Source: Hyphomicrobiales bacterium (GTDB lineage: Bacteria; Pseudomonadota; Alphaproteobacteria; Rhizobiales; Rhizobiaceae). From it: 64,000 nucleotides of DNA. The stretch is taken from assembly GCA_900471525.1 (NCBI GenBank), contig UCEZ01000059.1, positions 33,149 to 97,148 on the forward strand. Direction: 5' to 3'. The notes beneath the pieces were generated by a model that was given only the letters and a program-made list of their open reading frames with translations, made no database searches and was not told where the DNA came from. Position 1 is the first letter of the stretch. Each line of letters starts with the position of its first letter. Both the position numbers and the translations under genes were made by a program. Positions 14,022 through 24,428 of this stretch are shown one piece after another.

Positions 14022-14405
14022 TTACTCCGGCCGCTCGCAGACCGCCGAAAGCTTGTTGCCGTCGGGATCGCGGACATAGGCCGCGTAGAAATGCGCATGG
14101 AAGGGCCTAAGCCCAGGCGCGCCCTCGTCGGTTCCGCCATTGGCAAGTGCGGCCCGATAAAAAGCATCGACCGTCGCCCGGTTTGTCGCATCGAGCGCCA
14201 CCATCGAGCCGTTGCCGATCGTGGCGGTATTCCGGTCATAAGGTGTAACGACCCAGAGCCGGCAGCGTGTATCGTCTTCGGCGCCATAGCCGATCTCGAC
14301 GTCATCCTGCTTGCGGCGCTTCAAGCCGAGCGGAGCGAGCGCAGCATCGTAGAATAGCTGCGCACGGTTGAGATCGTTGGTGCCGATGGTGACGTAGAGA
14401 AGCAT
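14022..14405 (-). CDS. VOC (glyoxalase/bleomycin-resistance fold) protein
   Basis: Small vicinal-oxygen-chelate protein (127 aa). It has the typical opening LLYVTIGTNDLNRAQLFYDAALAPLGL and ends with the FYAAYVRDPDGNKLSAVCERP strand that carries the family's metal-side residues. Members range from glyoxalases to antibiotic-binding proteins; this one has no assigned substrate. Its ATG starts 2 bases after the rlmE stop, so it is the third gene of the ppx-rlmE-VOC operon. The link is probably transcriptional rather than functional. Confidence 0.85.
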   Translation of the reverse strand: MLLYVTIGTNDLNRAQLFYDAALAPLGLKRRKQDDVEIGYGAEDDTRCRLWVVTPYDRNTATIGNGSMVALDATNRATVDAFYRAALANGGTDEGAPGLRPFHAHFYAAYVRDPDGNKLSAVCERPE

Positions 14406-14407
14406 GC

Positions 14408-15187
14408 TCAGTCGGCCTCGACCGCATCCCGTTCGTCGACCATATCCCTGTCGTCGATTTCGGTCTCGCTATCATAGAGCGATGGGGCACCCGGCTTGCG
14501 GCCTTTGAAACCCTTGGCGAGCAGGAACATCTCGACCGATTCGGCACGCGAGGCAGCGGGCTTCACATGGATGACCTGCTTGAAGTTCTGCTTCAGCAGC
14601 GTCAGAAGCTCTCGCTCCGCACCGCCCTGAAAGGTCTTCGCCAGAAAATGGCCGCCCTCGGCGAGAACGTCGATGGCGAAATAGGCCGCGACTTCGCAAA
14701 GGTGCATGGTGCGGATATGGTCGGTCTGGCGATGGCCGGTGGTCGGGGCTGCCATGTCGGAAAGCACGAGGTCCGGCGTACCGCCCAGCGCCGTCATCAG
14801 CTTTTCCGGTGCCGACGGATCGAGGAAGTCGAGCTGCAGGATGTGGACGCCCGCCAGCGGATCGAGTTCGAGAAAATCGATCGCCACGACCTTGGGCTCG
14901 GCGTCCGTCGAATTCGTCACCTTGGCGGCGATCTGCGACCAGCTGCCGGGCGCGGCACCCAGGTCGATGATGCGCTTGGCTCCGGAGAGGATCTTGTGCT
15001 TCTCGTCGATCTCCAGCAGCTTGAACGCCGCGCGGGCGCGATAGCCTTCGAGCTGGGCGCGCTGCACGTAGGGATCGTTGATGTGCCGCTCGATCCAGCG
15101 CCGCGACGACGCCTTCAGCTTGCCCTTCTTGACCTTCTGGCCAAGCTTGCGCCCGGTGCGGTTTCCGCCGATCGGGGGTTTGGTCAT
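14408..15187 (-). CDS. rlmE: 23S rRNA 2'-O-uridine methyltransferase RlmE (FtsJ/RrmJ)
   Basis: Heat-shock rRNA methyltransferase that modifies U2552 in the A loop of 23S rRNA during late 50S assembly (259 aa). After a basic N-terminus (about 1-35, [18 protein letters not shown]), the SAM site [11 protein letters not shown] is clear, and the catalytic K-D-K-E set fits the K in YRARAAFKL, the D in [11 protein letters not shown] in FLAKTFQGG and E in AESVEMF. Its ATG overlaps the ppx stop by 4 bases (ATGA, 15184-15187), so translation is coupled. A short acidic C-terminal tail follows the conserved domain. Confidence 0.95.
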   Translation of the reverse strand: MTKPPIGGNRTGRKLGQKVKKGKLKASSRRWIERHINDPYVQRAQLEGYRARAAFKLLEIDEKHKILSGAKRIIDLGAAPGSWSQIAAKVTNSTDAEPKVVAIDFLELDPLAGVHILQLDFLDPSAPEKLMTALGGTPDLVLSDMAAPTTGHRQTDHIRTMHLCEVAAYFAIDVLAEGGHFLAKTFQGGAERELLTLLKQNFKQVIHVKPAASRAESVEMFLLAKGFKGRKPGAPSLYDSETEIDDRDMVDERDAVEAD

Positions 15188-16779
15188 TGCGTGTTTCCTT
15201 CGTGGGAACCGTGCGGCGCCGAACCGCGCGTCGGTCTGCGGGCGCGGCCGCGGCGCCAGACGCCGTCATCGGCCATCATGTCGGTGAGCAGCCCTTCGCG
15301 CAAACCGCGATCGGCGACACGCATGCGCTCCGACGGCCAGCGGCGGCGGATGGCTTCGAGAATGGCGCAGCCGGCCAGAACCAGATCGGCCCGGTCCGGC
15401 CCGATGCAGGGATTGGCGGCACGGGCGGTGAAATCCCAGGACAAGAGACGCGCCTGCATCGCAGACACCTCGTCGTCCGACAGCCACAGGCCATCGACCT
15501 TGCGCCGGTCATAGCGCGGCAAATCGAGATGGACGCCGGCAAGCGTCGTCACCGTGCCCGAAGTGCCGATCAGATGGAAACCATTCTCGTCCCCCGGATT
15601 TTCCAGCGTGTGGATGGCCGGGCAATCGAAGCTGGAAAGCATGTCCTGGACCTCGACCACCATCGCCTCGAAACTCTCCGGAGAGACGTTCTGGCCGCCA
15701 TGGCGCTCAGACAGCGTCACGACGCCGACCGGCAGCGATGTCCAATGGGTGATGTGATTGGCAAGCCGGCTCGACCTGTTCTCGCCGATCTTGATGACTG
15801 CGATTTCCGACGAGCCGCCGCCGATATCAAACAGCACCACGGATTTCGTTTCACGCCCGACCAGCGACGAGCAGCCGGAGACAGCAAGGCGCGCCTCGGT
15901 CTCGCGCGTGATGATCTCCAGTTCCAGCCCGGTTTCAGCGAGCACCCGCTCGAGGAACGCCTCGCCATTTTCGGCAGCGCGGGTCGCCTCGGTGGCGATC
16001 AGCCGGGTCTTGCGGATATCGCGGGTCTTCAGCTTGGCAGCGCAGACTTTCAAGGCTTCGATTGAGCGATCCATCGCATCCTGCGACAGGCGCCCGGACG
16101 CACCGAGCCCTTCGCCGAGCCGCACGATGCGCGAAAAGGCATCGACGACGCGGAACTGACCAGGGCGGGTCGGCTGCGCAATCAAAAGGCGGCAATTGTT
16201 GGTGCCGAGGTCGAGGGCGGCATAGAGCGGCGAGCCCGAATCGGGACCGTGCGCAAACGTCTGGCCGTTGCCGCGCCTGTCATGACCGTTATAGCCGGAC
16301 GCCGGTCTTTCGTCCGTCCCCGTGCTGGAGACGGCAGGCTGCCTGGCGGCTTCGGCGATGGGCCGCGGCTTATCGCTGGTCGCCAGCGGACGCCCCTGCA
16401 GGCTGCGGCGCTGCCGGTGCTTCTTGCTGCGTTTTCGGCTGGAGTTGTCGCCGCTGGGAGCAGCGGACTGCTTTGGAACGGACGCATCGGCAATGGAACC
16501 GGAAACAGCCGGAAGCTGTGCCTGGCCGGATTTGGAACGGCGCCTGCGCTTGCGCTTGCGCACCGGTTCTCCGGTGGCATCTATCACTTCGGGACGCCGT
16601 GTTTCTCCGTTACCAACGGAGGAACTGGCATTCGCAGAGGCCACGCGCGACGGTTTTCCCCGTCTGCGCTTACCCTTGCCGGAACGGGGCATTGTCTGCC
16701 CGTCGTTGCGGTCTGCTGCCGACGCCCCGGAAACGGACGGCTGTTCGCCGCTGTCGGGGTCTCTCACGTGTCTGTCCAT
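15184..16779 (-). CDS. ppx: Ppx/GppA-family phosphatase with long basic N-terminal tail
   Basis: Exopolyphosphatase/guanosine pentaphosphatase family protein (531 aa). The ASKHA-fold phosphate loop [16 protein letters not shown] lies near residue 190, and the second loop [14 protein letters not shown] in the middle; both are intact. The first 180 or so residues are low complexity, rich in Arg, Lys, Ser and Pro ([22 protein letters not shown]), which is common in rhizobial members and may bind nucleic acid or polyphosphate. It heads the operon with rlmE, overlapping it by 4 bases. Whether the substrate is polyphosphate or pppGpp is not decided by sequence. The start is the least certain part. 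Confidence 0.88.
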   Translation of the reverse strand: MDRHVRDPDSGEQPSVSGASAADRNDGQTMPRSGKGKRRRGKPSRVASANASSSVGNGETRRPEVIDATGEPVRKRKRRRRSKSGQAQLPAVSGSIADASVPKQSAAPSGDNSSRKRSKKHRQRRSLQGRPLATSDKPRPIAEAARQPAVSSTGTDERPASGYNGHDRRGNGQTFAHGPDSGSPLYAALDLGTNNCRLLIAQPTRPGQFRVVDAFSRIVRLGEGLGASGRLSQDAMDRSIEALKVCAAKLKTRDIRKTRLIATEATRAAENGEAFLERVLAETGLELEIITRETEARLAVSGCSSLVGRETKSVVLFDIGGGSSEIAVIKIGENRSSRLANHITHWTSLPVGVVTLSERHGGQNVSPESFEAMVVEVQDMLSSFDCPAIHTLENPGDENGFHLIGTSGTVTTLAGVHLDLPRYDRRKVDGLWLSDDEVSAMQARLLSWDFTARAANPCIGPDRADLVLAGCAILEAIRRRWPSERMRVADRGLREGLLTDMMADDGVWRRGRARRPTRGSAPHGSHEGNTQ

Positions 16780-16962
16780 TGCGCCGCGCGGAACGATAGC
16801 CGCTCAAGGCGCTCTCTTGATTTTCGTTGGGCGGACTTTACCAGTGCCGCCCCAATTCGCCAAATTCTTTTTCTCACGACCTTCTGGCAGGCCAAATCCT
16901 GCGTCGCGGCGGAGCACCGACGAGCGATTTTACCGATGAGGTGAATTTTTTGCCAAAATCTA

Positions 16963-16990
16963 TTGCATCCGCCGATCTTTTGTTTATAAG
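16963..16990 (+). promoter_or_regulatory. Promoter of tRNA-Gln
   Basis: TTGCAT at 16963-16968 and TATAAG at 16985-16990 are 16 bases apart, and the tRNA begins 35 bases past the -10. This is a reasonable sigma-70-type promoter; it is read from the sequence only. Confidence 0.55.
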
Positions 16991-17025
16991 CCCGCCTCAC
17001 CAGCTGGGCATTGCCCACGCAGTTT

Positions 17026-17099
17026 TGGGGAATAGGTTAACGGTAGACCCACGGACTCTGACTCCGTTAGTCCTGGTTCGAATCCAGGTTCCCCAGCCA
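17026..17099 (+). tRNA. tRNA-Gln (anticodon CTG)
   Basis: A complete cloverleaf can be drawn. The acceptor stem pairs TGGGGAA with TTCCCCA, the anticodon stem pairs ACGGA with TCCGT around the loop CTCTGAC, and the anticodon is CTG. The T arm is CCTGG-TTCGAAT-CCAGG. Discriminator G and an encoded CCA end at 17099. The next 1.2 kb carries a broken integrase gene, so the 3' part of this tRNA is the likely attachment site of a former island. Confidence 0.95.
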
Positions 17100-17255
17100 A
17101 TTCTCCCTAAAAGTCCTTAATTCCTTGATTTTCCAGTCGTGCCGGATATCGTTTTGGCATCACTGGCGACCTGATGCCCAGAACTGTAGCCCACAGGTGA
17201 TGCCCACGGTCTCCTGAACCGGCGTCATCGGTGGTCCAGCAGAGGTTGTCACGGC

Positions 17256-18357
17256 ATGGCGATTCGCCACGAAGTCGAAAATCTGATCCGACGCGGAAAA
17301 ATCTTCTATTGGCGCGCGCGCGCATTCCCACATCATTCGCGCGGTGCCGGCCGGGCAGCCGGCTTTCACTGAGCCTTCATTGTTCCGACCATAAGAAGGC
17401 TAAGATGATCGGCCGAAAGCTCAATGTGCGCCTGGCCGAGTTGAAGATGAACTCGAAGGAATCCATGTCCACAAAAGACCAACTTCAAAAGCTGTTCGAG
17501 CATGAGCGCGACGCAATGCTCGAACACCTCGAAGACGTTGCGATGATCGCCAGACGCTATGGACGGCCGCGGATATTGAAGAGCTCGAACTCGACCTCGA
17601 AAACGGCTGGACTTACAGACTGCTTGCGATGTTTGACATAGGTCACCGACTGACGCTGGAGGATACCTGCAGCGGCCGCGCCTATCTGCTCGCCAAAGGC
17701 GTTCCCGTGTCGCACATTCCCGCAATCAAATCGAACTATGGGGAGGAGTTCGATTTCGCCAGTAGCCCTGGCTTCCAGGACGGCATTCGCACGCTCATGC
17801 AGCAGTTCGGGATCGAAGCCCATCCGCTGAACCGGGAAAAGGCGATGAAGGCCTATTTCGGGGGACGCGCGGAGGCATTGTGCGACGTCGAGGATCGCCA
17901 TCCCCTCGCCGACAGAAATCTCAGCGAGTTGACGGGTGGTTCAAGGCCCGATCATCCCCCGCCGATGCTGCCGACCATCATCGAACAAGATGTGAGCGCA
18001 TCGCGGCCGTCGCACGACATCATCGCCCCTTCCGCTTCTCAAGTTCCTTTGGACGAGGCGGCCGAAATCAGGGTCTTAGACCTAAGACATCGCCGATCTC
18101 TACCGACATTGGGAAGGCTCTACCTCCGGCACCCGTTGTCTCGATCTCCGATTTTGAAGCTGAATGCGACAGGCTCACCGCCAATATGGCAGACTGGGAA
18201 GGTGGTACAGCGAGCGATGCGAATGCCCTTGTCAGATTGCTCAAAGGCATCCTTGAGGAATATGGCGTCGAACATGCCCGGTGCGTTAAGGCAACTCAGC
18301 AGGTTTTGCGCATGTTTTATGCAGATGGCTTCATCAGCCTGACTGCACCACGGATTT
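17256..18357 (+). pseudogene. Tyrosine-recombinase (integrase) remnant, N-terminal part only
   Basis: Four reading-frame pieces in order resemble the N-terminal and core-binding parts of a rhizobial phage-type integrase. The first (from ATG 17256, ENLIRRGKIFYWRAR) is a typical integrase opening; the second (about 17320-17565) has SDHKKAKMIGRKLN and STKDQLQKLFEHE; the third (about 17575-18080) has LENGWTYRLLAMF and NREKAMKAYFGGRAEAL; the fourth (to 18357) has ISDFEAECDRLTANM. At least three frameshifts separate them. The C-terminal catalytic domain with its Arg-His-Arg-Tyr residues is missing; kup follows directly. It lies 157 bases past tRNA-Gln, in the usual place for a tRNA-targeting integrase. 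It cannot make an active enzyme. Confidence 0.8.
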
Positions 18358-18471
18358 AACGGTGACTCAGTGGACGGTCTGGCATTAGTGTTTGCCGAAC
18401 CCGCCGCACTGCACCATATGTGTATCCCAAAAGGCCCATTATCCCGAAACGCCCGCTGGGCCGGAGACAGC

Positions 18472-20370
18472 ATGACTTCATCGCACACCGTGGCGTCGGA
18501 AGAGACGTCCGAAACGCGCAAGTTTCTCGTCCTTCTGCTCGGCTCGGTGGGCGTCGTCTACGGCGACATCGGTACGAGCCCACTCTACGCGTTCAGGGAG
18601 GCCCTCCGTCCGTTCTCGCACGATGGCGTCAGCGAACAGGAGGTCGTCGGCCTGATCTCGCTGATGGTGTGGACCCTGACGATCATCGTCACCTTCAAGT
18701 ACGTCCTCTTCCTCCTGCGGGCCGATAACGACGGCGAAGGCGGCACGCTCTCTCTTCTGGCACTCCTGATGAAGAAGTCGGGCAGCTATATGCCTGTACT
18801 CTTTTTCGCGGGCATCATCGGCGCGGCGCTCTTCATCGGCGACGCGATGATCACCCCCGCCCTGTCCGTCATGTCGGCACTTGAAGGTCTCAAGCTCGTG
18901 ACACCCGCCCTCTCCGACTACGTGCTGCCGATGAGCGCGGCTGTCATGGCTGGGCTTTTCCTCGTGCAGTCGAAGGGAACCGCCGCGGTATCCAACTTCT
19001 TCGGCCCGATCACCGTTGTCTGGTTTCTGGTGATGGCCTGGGGTGGCCTGCTGCACATCGGCGACGACGCGACAATTCTTCAGGCGCTCAACCCTCTCAA
19101 CGCGCTATGGTTCATCACCCATGCAGGCTTTGTCGGCCTCATCGTACTTGGTGCTGTGTTCCTGACCGTAACCGGAGCGGAGGCGCTTTATGCCGACCTC
19201 GGTCACTTCGGGCGCAAGCCGATCCAGACTGCTTGGTTCATCCTGGTGTTCCCCGCGCTGGCGCTGAATTATCTCGGTCAGGGAGCCTTCGTCCTTGCCC
19301 ATCCCGAAGCGGCCGACAACCCGTTTTACAGGATGTATCCGGAGTGGGCGCTTCTTCCCGTTGTTATCCTCGCGACAATGGCCACGATCATCGCCAGCCA
19401 GGCAGTCATCACGGGGGCTTTCTCGCTCGCCCGTCAGGCGGTTCACCTCGGCTTCCTGCCCAGGCTCCAGATCACCTTCACTTCCGAGACGAACACGGGT
19501 CAGATCTATGTACCGGCTGTGAACATGCTGCTCTTCGTCGGCGTCATCGTCCTGATCTTCTCTTTCGGAGACTCGGAGTCGCTGGCTACCGCCTATGGCA
19601 TCTCGGTCACCGGCGCGATGGTGGTGACGACATTGATGTCGTTCCAGTTCCTGCGGTCAGTATGGGGCTGGTCCGCGGTTGCGGCCGGGGTGATCCTGCT
19701 TCCCCTACTTGTTCTGGAAGCAGTGTTCCTCGGTGCAAACCTGCTCAAAATCCATGACGGTGGCTGGGTCCCCGTCATGCTCGCGTTCGCCATCATGCTC
19801 ATCATGTGGACATGGACGCGCGGCTCGCGACTGCTGCGCGAAAAGACTGCCCGTCACGATATTCCACTGGACACGTTCATCCGCTCTATCGAAAAGTCGC
19901 TTCACGCCCCTGCCACGGTTCCGGGCACAGCCATTTTCCTGACCAGCGTCGGCGATAAGACGCCTGCCGTGCTGTTGCACAACATCAAGCACAACCACGT
20001 CCTCCACGAGAAGAACGTCATCCTTACCGTGCGGACATCAGAAAAACCCTATGTCTCTGAGGACAATCGGGTGACGATGACGACGCTCAATGGCAGGTTT
20101 ACGAGGCTTGAATTGTGCTTCGGCTTCATGGACGAACCCAACGTTTCCAAGGCGCTCGCGGTCTGCAAGAAAGCGGGCTTTAAGTTCGAGATCATGCAGA
20201 CATCCTTCTATCTCGGGCGGCGCACGCTGATCGGCGATCCTAATTCTGGCCTGCCCAAATGGCAGGACAACATCTACATCGCACTTGCAGGCCTTGGGAT
20301 CGACCCGTCGACATATTTCAAGCTTCCCGCTAACCGCGTCGTGGAGATCGGGGAACAGGTCACGATCTGA
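18472..20370 (+). CDS. kup: Kup-type potassium uptake permease
   Basis: Potassium-proton symporter of the Kup/HAK/KT family (632 aa). The family signature [16 protein letters not shown] is at residues 30-45, about twelve hydrophobic segments follow, and a hydrophilic C-terminal domain of about 170 residues ends the protein. The frame extends upstream, but ATG 18472 has GGAGA at 18462-18466 and gives the usual length, so I start there. It is a single gene directly behind the integrase remnant. Rhizobia often carry several kup copies, some on secondary replicons; this copy may have come with the island. Confidence 0.93.
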   Translation: MTSSHTVASEETSETRKFLVLLLGSVGVVYGDIGTSPLYAFREALRPFSHDGVSEQEVVGLISLMVWTLTIIVTFKYVLFLLRADNDGEGGTLSLLALLMKKSGSYMPVLFFAGIIGAALFIGDAMITPALSVMSALEGLKLVTPALSDYVLPMSAAVMAGLFLVQSKGTAAVSNFFGPITVVWFLVMAWGGLLHIGDDATILQALNPLNALWFITHAGFVGLIVLGAVFLTVTGAEALYADLGHFGRKPIQTAWFILVFPALALNYLGQGAFVLAHPEAADNPFYRMYPEWALLPVVILATMATIIASQAVITGAFSLARQAVHLGFLPRLQITFTSETNTGQIYVPAVNMLLFVGVIVLIFSFGDSESLATAYGISVTGAMVVTTLMSFQFLRSVWGWSAVAAGVILLPLLVLEAVFLGANLLKIHDGGWVPVMLAFAIMLIMWTWTRGSRLLREKTARHDIPLDTFIRSIEKSLHAPATVPGTAIFLTSVGDKTPAVLLHNIKHNHVLHEKNVILTVRTSEKPYVSEDNRVTMTTLNGRFTRLELCFGFMDEPNVSKALAVCKKAGFKFEIMQTSFYLGRRTLIGDPNSGLPKWQDNIYIALAGLGIDPSTYFKLPANRVVEIGEQVTI

Positions 20371-20459
20371 TCTACTACCGTTGGTTGGCAAAGCGGAGCA
20401 CCTACTTCAGCCACCTCGAACGTGGCGAATAGCTTCACTGGTACCGATGGAGAGGTCCA

Positions 20460-20870
20460 ATGAAGTCATCGTTGATCACGGCCCTGTCCGCGCCATTGGC
20501 CGTTCTAACCCAGCCCGCGTTGGCGGACGAAGCGGAATTCGTGAAGTCGCTAACTGGCACCTGGTCAGGCAAAGGCACTGTCATCATACGGATTGACTCC
20601 TCCCCATGGAACGTATCTTGCAATATCAAAACCAAAGCCGCGGGCACATCTCTTGCTATGACGGGATCGCGCCGGGGCTGATCGTGGTGCGCCGAACCGT
20701 AGCCGCTGACATCAAAGCCAATGGAGCTCGATATAGCGGAACCAACAGTGGCCGCTCCGCCCAGATGACGATTGAAAAGTCGGCAGCAACGGCCTGAGGC
20801 TCGCACGACCAATCGGGTTCTGGAGACAGGGAAGAACGTGTCGACGACGGATACCCTGTTAACCCGATAA
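20460..20870 (+). pseudogene. Broken gene for a small secreted protein
   Basis: A good Shine-Dalgarno (GGAGAGG) precedes ATG 20460. The first frame gives a signal peptide (LSAPLAVLTQPALADEA) and FVKSLTGTWSGKGTVIIR, then a stop at 20679-20681. The matching continuation GLIVVRRTVAADIKANGARYSG lies in a second frame that stops at 20797, and TTNRVLETGKNV in a third that stops at 20868-20870. The pieces look like one exported protein of about 140-150 residues with two frameshifts and perhaps a small deletion. I do not know its function. Confidence 0.6.
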
Positions 20871-20998
20871 CAGACGGCGAACGCACCAGCGTCGCACGGC
20901 CCGGTGAACGAGCTCCTCAAGCGTCTGTTGCCGTACCAACGCCTAGCCAGCGACCGGACGGCGGATCGGTTCCCCGGCATCTATCGGCGGCAGTTTGC

Positions 20999-21703
20999 TC
21001 AAACCTTCGGATCTGTATCCAGGCCGGACTGCGAAGTCTCGCGGCGAGATTTGGAGAACAAAGGTGTTATGTTTGATGCCTCCCCCTTCGGAATGACCTC
21101 CACCTCACGCCGACGATTGCGCGATGTCAGGATCACGTCGACGCGCTCCTGAAAGTCTCGCCGAGGATCATGGTAGGACGGCCGATCCGGCTTCACGATA
21201 TCGTATTCCGAGGAAATCATCTCGATGAGGTCAAGCGCTCGAAGGCCGAGGCGCGAGAAGTCTTCCTCGCGCCGCTCGAACAGATGATTGAAAACGGGCG
21301 GCTCAATGTCCAGAGAATCCAAAGCATCGAGCACATTGCGGACGCGCCTCGGCATCCACAGGAGTTCTTCGACGAGTTCGGGCTTGAGGATATTCCAGTC
21401 GACGTCCCGTGGAAGTACAAGGTGAGGATCTTCCGTATGGAAGACGAACTCGCCGGGATCAGCGGGATTGAAATCAGGGGTATCGTTAACAGCCGCTTGG
21501 CAGGCTCCGACGAAGTCATCGAGCGCTATCACGGTGCGCACGGCAAGTTGTCGAGTCTCGACATTAGTTCGTCCGGTTCGAAGACGTTGCGCAGTCGCAC
21601 GCGCTGGAAAGGTGGAAACTGCCCACCCCGCGATCACTCCTGCGAGTGTAAGACCAGCACCCAGCATGATCTGCCCAGTACCTGTGTCCAGAAGTTCGTT
21701 CAA
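20999..21703 (-). CDS. Hypothetical protein with one N-terminal membrane segment
   Basis: I do not recognise this 234-aa protein. Residues 10-33 (IMLGAGLTLAGVIAGWAVSTF) form a single hydrophobic segment near the N-terminus, and the rest is soluble and charged, so it is probably membrane anchored. The middle part is helical-looking with acidic patches (DPGEFVFHTEDPH, EELLWMPRRVRNVLDALDSLD). The layout resembles the unrelated-looking 171-aa protein at 30661 in having an N-terminal anchor plus helical domain. It stands alone, convergent with the broken secreted-protein gene. Codon use looks coding throughout. Confidence 0.6.
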   Translation of the reverse strand: MNELLDTGTGQIMLGAGLTLAGVIAGWAVSTFPARATAQRLRTGRTNVETRQLAVRTVIALDDFVGACQAAVNDTPDFNPADPGEFVFHTEDPHLVLPRDVDWNILKPELVEELLWMPRRVRNVLDALDSLDIEPPVFNHLFERREEDFSRLGLRALDLIEMISSEYDIVKPDRPSYHDPRRDFQERVDVILTSRNRRREVEVIPKGEASNITPLFSKSRRETSQSGLDTDPKV

Positions 21704-22071
21704 TATCTAATCCCTGTGAGATGTGGACATACATCTAGTGATTGGAGAGCTCGTCGGCAAGTGCACCCGTTAGCGGCGAGCAGCCGCATACCTTCTCTTC
21801 TAAACCGACGCTCCGCTGATTGTTATACCGAGGTGTCTTAACGGACAATTTTCCCGTCGACTAAGCGTCAAAGCAAGAAGGGCTGCCTCATGTGTCGTGT
21901 TCGAGCGGGTCACATGGAACAGATCTGAGCGCTGTGGGTTGTAAGACAGGCAGCTATCCACGAGGAGCATGGCGCGCCTTGTAAAGGCAGGCGAACGATC
22001 GTTGGGAAGTCGCGGTCGAAATATCGATCTCCGCATCCATCGATCCGAAATCCCTGCTAGGAGAAACGATC
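21704..22071. other. Intergenic stretch without a supported gene
   Basis: About 370 bases between two small hypothetical genes. I see short open frames but no recognisable domain, no clear hairpin terminator and no RNA gene. It contains the Shine-Dalgarno AGGAGA before the 22072 gene. Confidence 0.4.
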
Positions 22072-22269
22072 ATGTTGAGTCGACAGGATGTTTTTTTGAT
22101 ATCGGGTGCGCGTGTCGCCGACTGCCGCGAGGAATTAGAGGTCGACCTACCCGAATTCTTCGAAAAATTTGAAGGTTACGGTTTTTCGCGGCTCGAGATT
22201 CTGGTCGCGCTTAGCGATCTGGTGGGAGAAGAGTTTGCAGCCGTTTCAGGAGCGCCGCGTCTTCACTGA
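22072..22269 (+). CDS. Small hypothetical protein (65 aa)
   Basis: A short acidic protein starting MLSRQDVFLISGARV, with no signal peptide or membrane segment. A strong Shine-Dalgarno (AGGAGAAACGATC before the ATG) is the main reason to believe it. The C-terminus is rich in Phe and Glu (EFFEKFEGYGFSRLEI). I do not recognise a family. It is followed 29 bases on by the stop of the convergent amidase gene. Confidence 0.45.
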   Translation: MLSRQDVFLISGARVADCREELEVDLPEFFEKFEGYGFSRLEILVALSDLVGEEFAAVSGAPRLH

Positions 22270-22298
22270 GTTGCCACTTGAATAGGATCGTCATCTTC

Positions 22299-23798
22299 TC
22301 ACGCAGGAGGTAGCAGAAGAGATGGCCTCCGGTCCTTCCATGGCCGTGCGATCTCGAGCTGGCCCGCCAGACGAAATAAGGTATCCTCGTCGGCGAAACG
22401 TCCCACGAAATGAGCGCCGATCGGCAGACCGTTCTCCGACCAGTAGAGTGGTACCGACATGGCGGGTTGCCCTGTCACGTTAAACACTGGCGTCCATGAC
22501 ACGAAGGCGAATGTCTCCGCGGCGATGCGCTTGGCGATGCCGATTTTCTTGAATAGCCACCCTGCCCCCACATGGCTGAACGCACGAATGATCTTCTTCT
22601 CGACGGCATGTGGCTGAAGAGCTCCCGTCAGCGGAGGTACACGAGAAAGCACAGGTGTCATGAGTATGTCGTGCGTCTCGAAAAACCCTGCGACACCCCG
22701 AGAGACGAGTTTGAGGTAGCGCATCGCGGCTGCCAACTCGCTTGCGGAGAACGCCTGCCCAAGCAGCCCCATGCCCAAGGTGGAGACATCGAAATCCTCG
22801 ACCCGGATGGTGACACCCGCGGCTCGGGCCGCCTCTTCCATGTCGACGCGAATTTCTGCAGCGAGCACAATAAGAAACGACATGGAGTACGCCTCAGCGT
22901 CAATCAAAGGCGCTGCCTCGACGACCTCATGGCCAAGTTCCTCCAGGAGACTCCTGGCGTCGTCAAATGCTTGAAGTATCTCCGGTTCCACCCGACCGCC
23001 AAGCATCGGCGTCGCCGAAACCGCAATCCGCAATCGTCCTGGAGGCTGTCCGGAAGCTTGGAGAAAGGAACCTGTGTTGGGCGGCAGATAATGTGGTGCG
23101 CCGACATCCGGCCCCTGGACGAGATCGAGTAACGCAGCTGAGTCGCGCACCGACCGCGTCAGGGCATGTTCGACGACGAAGCCGGACCAAGCGTCCCCGA
23201 TATATGGGCCGGTCGGGGTACGACCGCGGGTCGGCTTCAGCCCGAACACCCCGCAGGCGGATGCGGGAATCCGAATGGAGCCGCCGCCGTCACTCGCAGA
23301 GGCGATCGGCACCATGCGCGCCGAAACGGCCGCGGCCGAACCGCCACTCGAGCCGCCCGGCGTTCGACCCGTATCCCAAGGATTTCGTGTCGATCCAAAG
23401 GCATCGGGCTCAGTATAGGGCGTCAGTCCGAACTCGGGCGTGTTCGTTTTCCCGACGGTGACGAGTCCCGCTTTCTTCCAGCGTCTGACGATCTCGGAGT
23501 CATCTCCGGCGGGCACCCTCGCCCAATGACGATTGCCGCGCGAAGTGGGAACACCCGCCACTGATGAGAGCATGTCCTTGACGAGAAATGGCACCCCCGC
23601 GAAAGGCGCATTGATATCGACCTCTTGCGCTGCGCGGCGAGCTTCGTCGAACATGGTCATGATGACCGCATTGAGCGTCGGATTTCGCTCCTCGATTCGG
23701 CATATGGCTGCCTCCAGCAGCTCAAGAGGAGCCAAAGCGCGCGACTTGACGAGCTGGGCCAGGCCAACACCATCGAGATCGTCATACTCAGCGATCAT
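22299..23798 (-). CDS. Amidase signature family hydrolase
   Basis: Amidase (499 aa) with the Ser-cisSer-Lys triad: Lys in PFLVKDML near residue 73, the glycine/serine-rich loop PGGSSGGSAAA carrying the cis-Ser, and the nucleophile Ser in SDGGGSIRIPAS. Spacing and length fit the 6-aminohexanoate-cyclic-dimer hydrolase/NylA-like and aryl-acylamidase group rather than GatA, because no GatB or GatC gene is near. It probably hydrolyses a small amide; the substrate is not visible. It sits alone on the accessory patchwork, with about 250 bases between its start and the cyclase fragment. Confidence 0.88.
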   Translation of the reverse strand: MIAEYDDLDGVGLAQLVKSRALAPLELLEAAICRIEERNPTLNAVIMTMFDEARRAAQEVDINAPFAGVPFLVKDMLSSVAGVPTSRGNRHWARVPAGDDSEIVRRWKKAGLVTVGKTNTPEFGLTPYTEPDAFGSTRNPWDTGRTPGGSSGGSAAAVSARMVPIASASDGGGSIRIPASACGVFGLKPTRGRTPTGPYIGDAWSGFVVEHALTRSVRDSAALLDLVQGPDVGAPHYLPPNTGSFLQASGQPPGRLRIAVSATPMLGGRVEPEILQAFDDARSLLEELGHEVVEAAPLIDAEAYSMSFLIVLAAEIRVDMEEAARAAGVTIRVEDFDVSTLGMGLLGQAFSASELAAAMRYLKLVSRGVAGFFETHDILMTPVLSRVPPLTGALQPHAVEKKIIRAFSHVGAGWLFKKIGIAKRIAAETFAFVSWTPVFNVTGQPAMSVPLYWSENGLPIGAHFVGRFADEDTLFRLAGQLEIARPWKDRRPSLLLPPA

Positions 23799-24055
23799 TG
23801 ACCCGTCCTGTTATCGCGATGGTCGCGACTTCAAAGAAATACCACGCGTGCCGTTTGTAAGAAATAGCTCGAGCCAGCCAGCAGCACAGCACGACAACCC
23901 ATGAAGCAGGACATTGAAAGACCTGGCACCTGGAATTCTGTCGCACCAGCACGGCAATATGGAGCAAGTGATTTCGCTCTAAGCCACAATCCCGATACTA
24001 TGCCACGAGTTCGGCTTCCCAAAAGAGTGGCACCACACAAAGGAGACGTCGGAGC

Positions 24056-24416
24056 GTGGTCGAGAAATCAATATACCGCCGCCTCGTGGCGATCCTGGTC
24101 GCGGATGTGGTTGGCTATTCGCTAATGATGGAAGCCGATGAGACTGGGACATTCGAGATCCTGAAGGAGCGCCGAAGGCAGGTGCTCGACCCAGTGGTGC
24201 ACGCCCATGGCGGGCGCGTCGTCAAATTGATGGGCGACGGGATGCTGGTCGAATTCGCCAGCGCGATCAACGCCGTCGAGGCTGCACTCGAGCTTCAGCG
24301 GAAGATGGCGCTGGCGAATGTCGACATTCCAGAACCCCATCGGATCGTACTGCGGATCGGTATCAATTTAGGCGATGTGATTGATGAGGGCTCAGATATC
24401 TATGGCGAGGGGGGGG
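24056..24416 (+). pseudogene. Truncated class III adenylate/guanylate cyclase domain
   Basis: From a GTG at 24056 the frame gives the start of a class III nucleotidyl cyclase: VAILVADVVGYSLMM with the first metal Asp, VKLMGDGMLVEF with the second, and IVLRIGINLGDV. Homology ends at DIYGEG, exactly where the family continues with VNVAARLE, and the next codons are the reverse strand of the minE region. Roughly the last third of the catalytic domain and everything after it are missing. Full-length relatives in rhizobia usually carry a TPR or membrane domain after the cyclase. A deletion or insertion joined this gene to the min operon. Confidence 0.85.
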
Positions 24417-24428
24417 TGAAGGCGGCTC

